Positions 1 through 11,586 of a stretch of 45,000 nt of DNA are shown in pieces. A model generated the notes under the pieces. That model searched no databases. It worked only from the letters and a program-made list of their open reading frames with translations, and was not told the origin of the DNA. The stretch is from positions 1 to 45,000 of the forward strand of contig LNKV01000098.1 of assembly GCA_001465935.1 (NCBI GenBank), given 5' to 3'. This stretch comes from Clarireedia homoeocarpa. Its lineage: Eukaryota > Ascomycota > Leotiomycetes > Helotiales > Rutstroemiaceae. Numbering within the stretch: the first letter of the stretch is position 1; each line of letters opens with the position of its first letter. The translations under genes and the position numbers were made by a program.

Positions 1-3000
1 AATAATAAAAATAAATAAAAAAAATATATATATATTATAATAATTAAATTATTATTAAATATAAATATAATATATTAATTATTTAATATATATAAGTTTA
101 ATTCTATTATATAAGTTTTCTTTTAAAAATAATTATCTTTTAATTATAATATATTATTTTTATTTAATTTCTTTATAATTTTTTTCTTTATTATATTTAT
201 ATCTAATTTAATTATAAATATTAGATTTTAATTATATAAAAGATCTTTAAATAATAATAAAATAATTTATTTTTAAAAATATATATTTTTTTTTTAATTA
301 TATTTTAATATAAATTTATAATTATTAAAATAATCTTTATATATTATTATATTAAAAAATTATAAACTATTTTTTAATTCTTTTTTAATAATATATTTTA
401 TATTTCTTTAATATTTTTAATATTTTATTATTCTTTTATATTATTATAAATTATTATAATATTATATATTTAATTTTAATAGTAAAATTTATAATTCTTT
501 ATAATATTAAAAAAATAATAATTCTAATATTTTTAAATTTATATAATATATACTTTTAATTTAAATTTAAAATATATAAATTTTTCTTTATAAAAATTTT
601 ATTAATTTAATAAATTAAATTATTTATTTACTATTTATTTTATTTTATTTTATTTTATTATTAATTTTATTTATATTATATTTTGAAAAAAAATAAAATA
701 TAATTTTATTTATTTTTTTATTTATAAATATTATCTTTTAAATTATATATATTTTTAAATAATTTATTAATAAATTTAAAATATTTAGATTTATATAATA
801 AAAAAAAGTTTTATTTTTAAATAAATTATATTTAATATAATAGAAATAATTAAATAATTTTTAAATTAAATTAGATTTTATTATATTAACTCTTATATTT
901 TTTTCTTTTTCTTATTATATAAAAATTAAATTATTTTATATTATAAAAATAATTTTCTTATTAAAAAAGAAAATAATTTTTATTTTTTTATAAATAAATT
1001 TATATAATTTTTATTTATTTAATAATTTAATAAAGTAATTAGTAATATAAAATTATTAATATATAATTTTATTTCTCTTTTATTATCTAATATATAATTA
1101 ATAATTTATAATATACTTTATTTTTTTTAATAATATATAATTTAATTATTTAATATAGAAATTTAAATATTTAATTATTAAATATTTAAAAAGAAAATAA
1201 AATTTTTTAAATATATATATTTTTCTTTATAATTTTAAATTTATTATTAAATTTAATAATTTCTTTTTAATTATTATATTTTTTAAATATTAATAGGTTT
1301 TTTTTTTAATTAATTTTTTTTATTTTTTATTTTTATTTTTTTATTAACTTTTTTATTATTATTTTTAATAAATTTATTTTTTATTTTATTTATTTCCTTT
1401 TTATTTAAATTATTCTTATTAATAAAAATTATTTTAAATTTTTTAATTTTTTATTATAAAATTTAAAATATTTATAATTTTAATTATTTATTATTTCTTT
1501 ATTTTATTTCTATTTATTTTAACCTTTATTTTATTCAATAAAATAAAGTTTTTTATTTATTATTATTATTTATATTTTTATTTATATTTAAATTTATATT
1601 TTTTTAATAATATTTTTTTTATTTTCTATTTAAAATCTATATAATTTAAATTTTAAGATTTTCTTTATATTATTATTTTTATTTTTTTAAATTTTATCGA
1701 AATTATTTAAATTAATAATTTTAATATTTTTAATTTATTTTTTTCTATTTATAAACTTTTTAATAACTATTATATTTATTAGTTTTATTATATTTTTTAA
1801 TTTTATAAAGTTTATAAACTTTTAAATAAAATAAAAAAAATTTATTAAATATTTTTTTTAATTATCTGATTATTTTAATATTATTTTTTTAATATTTTAT
1901 AATAATATTTATTATTTTTTATAATATTAAAAATTTTAAATATTTTATTATAAAGTGAAAATATATTTTATAATATTTTTTTTCTATTTTATATTTTTTT
2001 ATTAATATTTATAATAAAAATTCTTTTATTTTTTATATATTTTTAAATTATTTTATTATAAATAAACTATTATTATTATATTATTTTTAGAAAATATTAT
2101 TTATATATATAATAAAGTTTTTATAATTATAATAAATAAAAATAAAAGTTTAAAAATTTAAAAATTTAAAATTAAAAAAAAATAAAAATATTTTTTTTAA
2201 TTTATTTTTTTATTTAAAATTCTTTTTTTATTTAACTAAATAAATATTTTAAATTTAAATAGAATTTAAATATTTAAATTTTTTTATTTTTTATTTTTTT
2301 TAACTTTTACTTTTATTTATAATAATTTTCTTTATTAATATTAATAATAATATTTTTAATTAACTTTTAATTAATAAAATTTATTTTTCTTTATAAAAAT
2401 ATTTTATTATAAATAATTATCTTTATTTCTTTATTATTTTCTTTATTAATAATAATAATTATTATTTTTTAATTTATAATTTTTCAAATCGATTTATTAT
2501 TTAAATATATTATTAAATATATTATCTATAATAATTCCGATCGAATTATTATAATATTATATAAAGAATAATTATTTTAAAAGTAAGTTAGATATTAAAT
2601 ATATATTAGTATATATTAATATATATATAATTAAATATATAATCTCTTTCTATATATATATCTTTAAATATTTATAATTTTTTAACTTTAAAGTTATTAA
2701 TTTTAAAATTATTTAATATCTTTATTAATAGTTTTATTATATATTTTATATTAAAATTAATATAATAAAATTTATTTTAGAAATTATAAAAAATTATAAA
2801 TATTTTTATTTTTATAAAAGAAAATTTTAAAAGTTTATATTTAAAATATTTAAAAATAAAAAAATAAATTAAATTATAAATAATTTTATAAAAAAAAATT
2901 TAGTTTTATAATAATTTAAATATAATAACTTTATATTTAATAATATTAAATAAAAACTTTATTATAATTTTTTGATTATATAAATATTAAAATAAATTTA

Positions 3001-3400
3001 ATTATTATTAAATAAATTTTTTATAAAAAGAATTTTATAATTATAATATTAAAAAATAAAAGAATTTTCTTAAAATTTAAATAAAAAATAAATATATATA
3101 TTATTATTAAATATTTTTATATAAATTAAATAAAATTATAAATATAATATTTTATAAAAAAATAACTTTATATTATTAATTAAATATTTATTATAATTAA
3201 ATATTTTCAAAGTTTTATAATATTATATTAATAATTTAATAATTTAAATATATTATTTTATATAAATTAAATAATATTTAAATAAACTTTTTAATACAAA
3301 TATAATAATATATTAAATAAATATTAGAAAATAAAACTTTATTATTTTTACTTAAACTTCTAAACAATTATACTTATAAACTATATTTCTCTTACCTAGA
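1..3400. repeat. Extremely AT-rich, RIP-like gene-free block
   Basis: This block is almost pure A and T, with no supportable reading frame on either strand. The few surviving C residues are nearly all followed by T (CTT, TCT), while CpA and its complement TpG are almost absent and TpA is everywhere. That is the expected end state of repeat-induced point mutation, which converts CpA to TpA. The transition to normal composition is abrupt, at about 3340-3420, only some 200 bp past the stop codon of the first gene. The original repeat is no longer recognisable. A centromeric or subtelomeric AT isochore would look the same at this scale. Confidence 0.8.
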
Positions 3401-3585
3401 TAATAAAATAGTAAAATAGCTTCGAACGAATTCTATCGATAATTTAGAGCTCTAAAACGTAATCCGACACAACTTTCAAACTATGTTGTCAATATTAGTC
3501 ACGAAATCGGAAAATTCTTACAAGACGATATGTTTGGAATATATGATACTAAAGTTGTATCTGCATCTCTTCATACTATGTTGAC

Positions 3586-4699
3586 TCATTGTGGTGTGAC
3601 TAAACTATCATCATTTTGGCCCCCCACTCGGTAGAAACCCAACGCCTTTAACATGGGCTTATCGTCGAATCTATACAAGTAGACAGTCTCTTGTCGACCG
3701 GCGTAGTGGTGGTATCGATGCCATGCAGGTATGCAAAAGGTATCACCCGTCTTCCAAAAGAATTCTTTACCATCAATCATGGTATGGCCTGAGCCCTCAA
3801 CAACGTGGTATACTGAAGATGCTGTCTCAAGAATTGGAGGCGATGTTTTCCCAGCTTTCAATCGCTCTGCAAGTCCTCCCAGTGTGAGAGAAACTGTCGC
3901 CATCAGCTGGTCATCTGTCAACTTTAAAAATCAAACGTACCGTCCTTTCCGCCAGCCTTCAAATATGGTTCCACTGCCCAGTCTCCCTCCGCTGCATCTA
4001 AAACTGCTTTCATCTTTGACCATGGAAATACAATCGGTGATGCAGAGGTATCGACGTCTTCAGCTGGATATCGTGGAGCTGTGTAATGCTCAACAAAATG
4101 AACCGGGTAGTGCACGAAATTAGGCAAATCTAGCCCATCAAGCCAGACCATAGGGCCTGACCCATCTTTCCCGTGATCGTGCCAATTCCACGTGGGAGTA
4201 AGAATAACATCTCCACGGTTCATTTTGATACGTCGGCCATGAACGGCAGTGAATCCACCATTTCCTTCAATAATGAAGCGCATAGCGAAGGCTGTATGGC
4301 GATGTGCCGGCGCTGTTTCGTTTGGCATGACCAATTGGAGTCCAGCGTATATTGTATCGGTCGTGAATGGAGCCACTTGATTCTGTGTTAGGTTCGCAGT
4401 CCAAAATTCGTGCTTGAAAACTTACCTCGAGCAGGATTCACCAGCATTGCAACACGCCTCTCGGCTTGCTTTTCAGTGATTAATTCTCCAGCGCGGAGGA
4501 GATGAGGCCGAATGTCATCGTACTTCCAAACGTGCGGGATTGCAGTGGGATTTGGAAGAGGTGGGTTCAGCTTGTTCATCTGAGCCCAGAGCGGTTTTGT
4601 GTGGTGTTTTTCAAGATTCTCCAATAGTGCAGTAGTGATATCTGTGGGAATATTTTCGGCCGCCTGCTGCGAGTTGTTGGTCATAGTCACTGGCGCCAT
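3586..4699 (-). CDS. Gentisate 1,2-dioxygenase (bicupin)
   Basis: Ring-cleaving Fe(II) enzyme converting gentisate to maleylpyruvate in the cytosol. Exons are 4699-4426, 4375-3941 and 3893-3586, giving 338 residues, the usual family length. The N-terminal cupin shows PAHRHT (His116, His118) and WNWHDHG (His157) as the metal triad. The C-terminal cupin (SVYHVVEGSG, then GDTFCIPAWHRY) has lost the HxH pair, as is normal in this family. The ATG at 4699 is the first true ATG in frame; the frame runs further upstream but has no ATG there. Intron 1 uses an unusual AAG acceptor, required for frame. A 26-bp intron 2 would also keep frame but is too short, so the 47-bp form ending at 3894 is preferred; it joins residues that fit the family (DVSLTLGGLAERL). 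It is divergent from the flavin hydroxylase across a 497-bp shared promoter holding two operator-like sites. Confidence 0.9.
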
Positions 4700-4946
4700 G
4701 GTCTTCTGCTTTCCGTAGTCTGTGTTGCGAACTTTTGTGTTTCGACTATACCTAGCCAATCCAGAAGAGGCTGCTGAACTTGCTATATATCTCGGAGAAT
4801 AAGTCTCTTTGAAATACCTTCATAAAAACATACTTACAAACTTTGCAGGTCTTGTACAGTTATGCAGTTCTTGATGCGCATCCGATGGTCTCGGAAATAG
4901 GTTGTACATGCCACTTCCTTCGTTTGTGGCGAGATTTGAACCACAT

Positions 4947-4961
4947 CGGGGGTAGGCCGGA
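4947..4961 (+). promoter_or_regulatory. Degenerate CGGGG-N6-CGG operator-like site
   Basis: CGGGGGTAGGCCGGA keeps the CGG-N8-CGG core of the cluster motif but ends in A instead of G. It lies 38 bp (start to start) from the perfect copy at 4985, so the divergent dioxygenase/hydroxylase promoter would carry a pair of sites. Binding by the neighbouring Zn2Cys6 protein is inferred. Confidence 0.45.
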
Positions 4962-4984
4962 TTCCACACAGAAGTTAACACCCG

Positions 4985-4999
4985 CGGGGCAAGACCGGG
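4985..4999 (+). promoter_or_regulatory. Cluster operator motif, copy 1 (CGGGG-N6-CGGG)
   Basis: CGGGGCAAGACCGGG, a direct CGG repeat with 8 bp between the triplets, lies in the divergent promoter. It is about 200 bp upstream of the hydroxylase ATG and about 285 bp upstream of the dioxygenase ATG. CGG triplets are the classical contact of Zn2Cys6 proteins. The same 15-bp pattern recurs at 7108, 9087, 11504 and 16578, once per promoter region of the cluster. Confidence 0.7.
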
Positions 5000-5196
5000 T
5001 GCGTGAAGGTTTCACAACATTAACCCGAAAAACGTCTTCCTAGCATCTCGCAGTGCATTGTATGCTATAATCATAACTTTGCAAATGCCCCCTGCACGGT
5101 ATGAGAATTTCGCGAAGCTTACTCAACTCAGCATATAACTATTGCTTTTCTGAAACAATTACATGAAACATAAGCAGACAATCACTCACCTGCACC

Positions 5197-6800
5197 ATGT
5201 CTCCATCTCTTGAATTTGTTTCAGACCCAGAGAGCAGCATTCCTGTGGATCACCATGTGAATGCTACCCAGAAGAAAAACTCCCACGAAAGCCCAATATA
5301 CCCAACACAATCATTACAATTTCTCCAGAAATTGGAATCCGATAGCCACGGTTACGAATCAACTCCTCTACAGGCGAAAGTTCAACTGAAGATCATCATA
5401 GTTGGTGGCGGACTTGGTGGCTTGGCCTGTGCGATTGCACTTGCGAGGCGGGGTCATACTATTACAGTGTTGGAGCAAGCAAACGAGTTAGGACAGGTAA
5501 ACCACTGAACATCCCACATGCAAGGTATCAAGAAACTGACATCGAGAAAGGTTGGCGCTGGTATTCAAATCCCTCCCAACTCATCACGCTTGCTGCATTC
5601 ATGGGGAGTCCAACCGTTCCTCAGAGCAGGAGTTGTAGAGCCAGAGGGAATGACATTTCGCCGCTGGGCTGACGGCCAAGCAATCGGTTACACAAAACTC
5701 GTCCCTCGCTTTCGAGAGAACTTCCACGGACCTTATTATGTTATTCATAGAGCCCACTTTCATGATGCTCTGTACCGCAGAGCGATGGAGTTGGGCGTGC
5801 AAGTCAAGGTTGCCAGTCGAGTCGAGAAATATGATCTGGAAGCACCGAGTGTCGAATTAGCGAGTGGAGATACTCTACAAGCTGATTTGATCATTGCAGC
5901 TGATGGTAAGTTACAAGTAAAAGTGACTTTGTACTTCTGAACGTACTAATACGATCGAATATAGGGGTGAAGTCAGTCGCGAGAAAGTTCGTTTTAGGAG
6001 GGACTGATATCCCTCCTGAGAAGACAGGTTTTGCTGCATACCGCGCCACCGTGGAAGCTGCCAAGATCAAAAACGACCCTGAGGTGTCCTGGCTCTTAGA
6101 AAAGCCTGCTGTGAACATCTGGATAGGTGAGGATCGACATGTGATGACCTATACAATTGCAGCTGGTGAATCTTTCAATATGGTTCTGTCTCATGTCGAC
6201 ACATCCGATCCATCTACATGGAGGCCAGAAAATGCCGTCAAAGACATGCAGGGATATTTTGAAGGCTGGGATCCACGTCTTACCAAGATCATCGCCATGA
6301 TAGACAAGACGATCAAATGGCCACTACTCAGTGGAAAGCCACTACCCCGTTGGGTTTCTCCCAGCAAAAAGGTCCTAATACTCGGAGATGCGGCACATGC
6401 CATGGTACCTTACATGTCTCAGGGAGCTGCTATGGCTGTAGAAGATGGCGCAGCACTGGCTCTTGTGCTTTCTCTTGTTGAGGCAGCAGACGGCATTCCT
6501 GTCGCCCTCGAGGCTTTTGAGACGGTGAGGATCAAGCGTTCTGCACAGATGCAGGCTGCCAGCCTTATGAATGGCAAGCTGTGGCACTTTGCTGATGGAC
6601 CCGAACAAATTTTGAGAGACGAATCAATGAAACCAGAGGTGGAAGGTCAAAGTTTCTCTTGGAGTGCGAACCAGTGGAGTGACCCAGTGACGCAGTGGTG
6701 GGCTTATGGGTATGATGCTGAGAAGGAAATGAAAGAAGAATGGGAAAGACTATCTCGAAAAACAACGTTTGTTAACAAGACTTCGATGTTACAACAATGA
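5197..6800 (+). CDS. FAD-dependent aromatic (hydroxybenzoate/salicylate) hydroxylase
   Basis: Class A flavoprotein monooxygenase of the salicylate hydroxylase/3-hydroxybenzoate 6-hydroxylase group, using NAD(P)H and O2. Exons 5197-5496, 5551-5905 and 5965-6800 give 496 residues. The FAD-binding GxGxxG lies in VGGGLGG (69-75), the DG motif in LIIAADG (219) and the GD motif in LGDAAHAMVPYMSQG (359-360). The stretch VGAGIQIPPNSSRLL at the exon 1/2 junction is typical of fungal salicylate-hydroxylase-like proteins. Because gentisate dioxygenase is the divergent neighbour, the likely product is gentisate, made from 3-hydroxybenzoate (6-hydroxylation) or salicylate (5-hydroxylation), rather than catechol. 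That choice is inference. About 65 polar residues precede the Rossmann fold, longer than usual; they do not look like a signal peptide. Intron 2 contains a TACTAAT-type branch site. Confidence 0.88.
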
Positions 6801-7107
6801 AATTGAAAATACAATCTGCAGTGTATAATTATCCAAGATAATTAATCTTGAATATCAAATTTACACATTCCGCAACTCATACTAGCTTCTACAATTCTTC
6901 TGCTCATATAGCATGATAGTTTCGCATTCGGCGTCCTGAAGAAATATTTCAGTGAAGACAAGAGGACAGAATCAGGTAGCTGCGTTCTGTTGAGCCTAGA
7001 AACTGGAAAGGCGTGGCTACAGTACTTCCGCATCACAGGTTTAACTACCGCGAAAATCAAGTGTAAACACGTAATATCCAAAAGAGGCTTTTTCGTATGA
7101 GCTGCTG

Positions 7108-7122
7108 CGGGGCACGATCGGG
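7108..7122 (+). promoter_or_regulatory. Cluster operator motif, copy 2 (CGGGG-N6-CGGG)
   Basis: CGGGGCACGATCGGG lies about 130 bp upstream of the fumarylpyruvate hydrolase ATG. Including the base before it, it matches copy 1 at 16 of 18 consecutive positions (GCGGGGCA, GA and CGGG are shared). Confidence 0.7.
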
Positions 7123-7249
7123 ACTTAACTCCCCAACGGCAAAGCTGCGGGACACGCATGCGATAGTCAAGCCCGAATTTAATAAAAAGTAAATGTGAGA
7201 TTTTTTTATCAATTCTTTCGAGCCCAGATTAGACACAAGCCAAGTCAAT

Positions 7250-8303
7250 ATGGTTGTTTGGGAACGATTAATCCGTTTTATAGCAACAGATGGAAGAGTT
7301 CTGCACGGAGAGCCTATCCTACCTCACCCTGATTTCGACCTTGGACAAACTACTGCTGCCACAAAACTGACTGCCAAGGTTATCAGCGGCGATGATATTT
7401 ACGATACTGCCGGTAGCACCAAGGTCACTAACGAGGTGGTGACAGTCAAGGAGCTGCTTGGGCCATTGGCGCAAGCTGAAGTACCAATCTTGAGATGTGT
7501 AGGACTGAATTATTCGAAGCACAGTATGTTCGTTCCCGTAGTAATTAAATATATGAGCAGCTTTACTCATATGAATTATAGTCAAAGAAGCAGGCCGGGC
7601 CCCGCCGCCATTTCCATTCATCTTCTTCAAGCCACCTACAACTGTCGCCGATCACAACGCAGATGTGGTCATCCCAAAAATTTGCCAAGATGATCAAGCA
7701 GACTATGAAGGCGAACTCGTACGTGAGATTCACTTCTAAAGAATCAATAAAACTTTGACTAAGAATCAACTTACCAGTGCCTGATCATTGGTCGAGATGC
7801 AAAGGATGTATCAGAAGCGGATGCACTTTCCTACGTTGCAGCTTATACTTGCGGAAATGATATATCATCTCGGAAACTCCAGCGAGACCCAGCTCTGGCT
7901 GGTCGCATTCCACAATGGGGTTTCAGTAAAGGATTCGACACATTTGCCCCCCTTGGACCATGTTTGGTTAGCTCAGCATTGATTCCTGACCCTTCAAAAC
8001 TACACTTAAAAACCATCATAGATGGGGAAGTACGACAGGATGAGAGTGTGGCCGATTTGTTGTTTGGTTGTCCATACTTGATATCGTATCTGAGTACAGG
8101 GACAACCATACAGAAAGGAAGTGTAATCATGACTGGCACTCCAGGAGGTAAGCTTCTCCCAGATTCCAATATATGAGTGGCTACTGAATTAGCTAGGTGT
8201 GGGAGCTGGCATGAATCCACCAAGATATCTCGTCCCTGACAACAAGATGGAGGTCTATATACCAGAGATTGGAACACTTAAAAATGCCGTCAAGTTTGCC
8301 TAG
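7250..8303 (+). CDS. Fumarylpyruvate hydrolase (FAH family)
   Basis: FAH-fold C-C hydrolase, expected to split fumarylpyruvate (or maleylpyruvate) into pyruvate and fumarate (or maleate), the last gentisate-pathway step. Exons 7250-7523, 7582-7718, 7778-8147 and 8197-8303 give 295 residues, typical of FAHD1-like proteins. Recognisable landmarks are CVGLNYSKH (an RNYxxH-like turn), PPFPFIFFKPPTT, the metal-binding DYEGEL acidic pair interrupted by intron 2, AYTCGNDISSR with the third carboxylate, and TGTPGGVGAG split by intron 3. All junctions are in phase, so the gene is intact even though no single frame is long. Other FAH proteins act as acylpyruvases or oxaloacetate decarboxylases; the neighbouring gentisate dioxygenase makes fumarylpyruvate hydrolase the best call. 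Confidence 0.88.
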
Positions 8304-9328
8304 TTTTAGTGTGCGTGTGCACGATATGAATAGAAATATATCGCATTGAAGCAGATTGTTATTCTCCCCTTGCCCGTAGTTTTTATCTTCTGTTCAACTT
8401 TGAAACTCGTATAACTTTTCAACTCTGTGAGAAATCGCGGACGGTTCTTATCACAGCAACCTTTACGGCGGTTTCTGGCCGTATATGTCATGAGTAACCC
8501 TTTTGAGTAGCTTGGAGCTACGACTATATGCTCCAACACATCGAGAAGGCTCCAGTCATCAATGGTAGGCGCAGGTACTCCTTCTAGCTGTCCCCAAATG
8601 AACCACTACTTGCGCTGCCGTCAATACTGGTCCTCCCTTGCGTTAAAGTGCGATTTTTGTGAGCAATAAAGTAGAGAGATAGTTGAATACCTTCAAATTC
8701 TGACATAAAATGCCTCTTCAAACTGGAATACTTTACTGGTCTTGTGCGAATTTAGAAGTGATGATTATTTCATTCTAACTACGAGATCTTAAGAACCTTT
8801 TATAGACCATTTATCGGTCCTTTTCTGAGGTACAATACATTTCATTGAGCTCTTCCGTATCTCATTAAATGTATTCATTAAATGAGTCGGACGACCGGAA
8901 ATGAGGGCATTCGCAAGAAGTGAATTTCTTCTTGTGCGGTTGTCTCACAGGTCTACACACTGAAAATATCGACACCTTCAAGCCGATCAGTTAAGGCAAC
9001 AATTACTTGATCGTACTATAATGATTGCATACGTACCCCTGGTATAAAATCTATAACCGTACATGTATCGGAACGAGGTGCCGCTACGGGGAACTATCGG
9101 GAAGTCCCAAGTGGGCATTCTGTTATGCGTCTAAGTGGAGCTTTGCCAATTGGGACGGCTACCATGGCAATGCACAGCAGAAAGTAGCTATTGATTTTAC
9201 CTCAAAGTATGGAGTTGCCGCTAGGTTTCAGGAAATATTTAAGACGTCCTCTTTTAGAAAAACTAAGCAAAGTATTTGTTCTCACTATTCACCTTGAATT
9301 AAATCTGCTGTGCCATTGTTACACCATA
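8304..9328. other. Intergenic, promoter of the aldehyde dehydrogenase
   Basis: About 1 kb with no supportable gene. It holds a short direct repeat built on CATTAAATG (8863-8885) and, at 9087, a copy of the cluster operator motif. The frame of the downstream gene runs upstream without a stop from 9191, but conserved aldehyde dehydrogenase sequence starts only after the ATG at 9329. Confidence 0.6.
9087..9101 (+). promoter_or_regulatory. Cluster operator motif, copy 3 (CGGGG-N6-CGGG)
   Basis: CGGGGAACTATCGGG lies about 230 bp upstream of the aldehyde dehydrogenase ATG. It keeps both CGG triplets at 8-bp spacing and ends its spacer with a pyrimidine, like the other copies. Confidence 0.7.
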
Positions 9329-10861
9329 ATGACGGTGGAAAAGACCGTGGTTGTTCCTCTGATCATTGACAATATCGACGTTACACTCCCAGAGTTGTCT
9401 CTTACTTTTAGGCCAGATAGTCTAGATGCATCTCCAAATACCGGTCTAGATGTCCTCGCTCAAGGAACAGACATTGCAAACTGTCATGCAGCTGTTGACT
9501 CGTGTGCTCGAGCTTTCGAGTCATGGCGCACAACCCTTCCACTTGTACGAAGGTCGTTGCTCATGAAACTGGCGCAACTCCTTCGATCGAAGAGCGTGGA
9601 AATCATTCGGATCATGCAGGAGGAGATCCATGCTTCGTCCCAATGGGCAAACATCAATCTGGAAGAAAGTATCCTCATGATCCAGGAGGCCGCTGCTCTA
9701 GTCACATCGCCTAGACTTGCGGGCTCTATCATTCCTTCTCAGGACGCAGATGCTCAAGCTTTCATCTTTGTGGAACCACTAGGAGTCATTCTTGGGATTG
9801 CTCCATGGAATTCGCCTTTGATCCTTGGCTTTAGAGCATGTATACCTGCAATCGCAGCTGGAAATACTGTGATCCTGAAAGGGAGTGAATTATCGCCACG
9901 GACTCACTACTTCATCGCATCTTTGTTCCGAGAAGCTGGGTTTCCCCGAGGAGTTTGTAACTTTCTCCTTCATCGCGGCGCTGATGCTGCCACCGTTTTC
10001 GAAGCAATCATTAAACAACATGAGGTTCGGAAATGCAATTTCACAGGAAGCACAAGGGTTGGCAGAAGTATCTCCAGTAAAGCAGCGATGGAACTGAAGC
10101 CGTGCCTGATGGAGCTTGGGGGGAAAAACTTTGCTGTGGTCCTCAAAGACGCAGACATTCAAAAGACGGCACAGCTTGTGGCTGAAGGTGCTTTTCTGAA
10201 TGTACGTTATCTGTTACGAGCCAAACTTTCTTTTGTTACAGGTAAATCCCACTAACCTACTTTCCAGAACGGCCAGATATGCATGTCAACAGACACTGTT
10301 CTTGTTCACCAATCAATTTTTGCAGAGTTCCGACAAGCATTGCTTTCAATCATAGAGAACCCTCAACGATTACCAGAGATCACACCTCTCATAACTTCTA
10401 CTGCAGCCCATCGAGTGCGCAACCTTGTGGCAGACGCAGTCTCAAAAGGTGCAACAGTACACACACCAGTGTGCGAGCCTTCAAGTTCGTGGTTAAGGCA
10501 GCCAGCTACAGTTCTCCCAACAGTCATCGAAGGAATTCTTCCGACCATGGATATATCTTCCCACGAGGCCTTTGGTCCTCTCCTCTGTCTTGTACCAATC
10601 GAATCGACGGAAGAATCTATCAAGATCATCAACGTATGTAAATATGGCCTATCATCTTCCATCCACACAAGCAGTCATTACAATGGTCTCCTCTTATCGA
10701 AGAAGCTGAAAGTCTCGGCAACGTATATCAATGGCTCGACGGTACATGATGAGAGCACTCTGCCTCATGGAGGTCATGGTGACAGTGGCTGGGGTAGATT
10801 CGGTGGAGCGTGGGGGCTTTCTGAATTTGTTCAGACCAAGACGATTATGATAAACGAGTAG
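9329..10861 (+). CDS. Aromatic aldehyde dehydrogenase (salicylaldehyde/vanillin dehydrogenase-like)
   Basis: NAD(P)-dependent oxidation of an aromatic aldehyde to the acid. Two exons, 9329-10201 and 10268-10861, give 488 residues, full length for the ALDH superfamily. Landmarks are APWNSP with the oxyanion Asn161, the nucleotide-binding FTGST (238-242), the general base Glu262 in LMELGGK, the catalytic Cys296 in NGQIC created by the splice, and EAFGPLLCL near the C-terminus. The N-terminal style (FRP followed by aromatic-ALDH-like AFESWRTT) resembles fungal salicylaldehyde and vanillin dehydrogenases. In this cluster it would link the stilbene-type cleavage oxygenase, which releases aldehydes, to the hydroxylase, which needs acids. 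Which aldehyde it prefers cannot be read from sequence. Confidence 0.88.
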
Positions 10862-11586
10862 CAATTGTAATCAACCCATTAGAGCGATGATCACTAATGG
10901 CTTTCAACTTCGTGGTACCTGCTTCAACCCCGCTTCCCCGCCCAGATATAAACATTAATCAATAACCTTCAATTTTATTTTTGAAAACAACATTTAATAG
11001 CTCTTAGTCTAATCTATAATCGGTACAATTCTTATAATTAAAGTCAAAATTTGGCCTCAATTCAAACTCATTACCTTTCCACTGACAGTATACAAACCAC
11101 CGACAATATAATTAAAATAACTGCAGCTTGAGGATCGCCTGCTTAATGCAATCTTCAGAGTACGGTGCTGGGCTGACTAGCAGTAGGAAAGGTAATAGGT
11201 ATCAAAAAAATTCACAGTTTCATAAACTGCATTTTTGACTGCGAGTATATACATGTCACGCTTAGGCTGAGAGCTGAAACATATAATTAGTATCATTCGA
11301 TTCTCCGTGTAATTCTGTACAAAATGAGCTCTCCTCAACTCTGTAGATGATAATTAAGGGTGGTTGTTGATGGATTTAACGCTTGAATAAAGGTTCTACC
11401 TGGATTTCCACAATTTCACTCACGTGCAGGAATAGCTTGACCCCTTTCAGCTTTGGCTCGAAACCTTAAGATCCTAGCAACGCGCGTACTTCGAAACATA
11501 AGACCCGACCGATCCCCGAGCAATTGCTTGTTACCACTTATCGTCCCGGGCTCCTCGTACGACTGCTGTCAGTCGCCCACAATAAC
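10862..11586. other. Intergenic, promoter of the Zn2Cys6 regulator
   Basis: About 725 bp, moderately AT-rich, with no gene seen. The only structured signal is the operator motif at 11504-11518, close to the start codon of the regulator. Confidence 0.6.
11504..11518 (-). promoter_or_regulatory. Cluster operator motif, copy 4, upstream of the regulator
   Basis: Read on the minus strand this is CGGGGATCGGTCGGG, the same CGGGG-N6-CGGG pattern. It ends 68 bp before the ATG of the Zn2Cys6 gene, which suggests autoregulation of the activator or repressor. Orientation is opposite to copies 1-3. Confidence 0.7.

Noticed and set aside
1..3400. Mitochondrial DNA insertion as the source of the AT-rich block
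   Set aside because: No rRNA, tRNA or mitochondrial protein frames are visible; CpA depletion fits RIP better.
4723..4759. Upstream extension of the dioxygenase reading frame
   Set aside because: It has no ATG, only alternative codons; the first ATG at 4699 suits family length.
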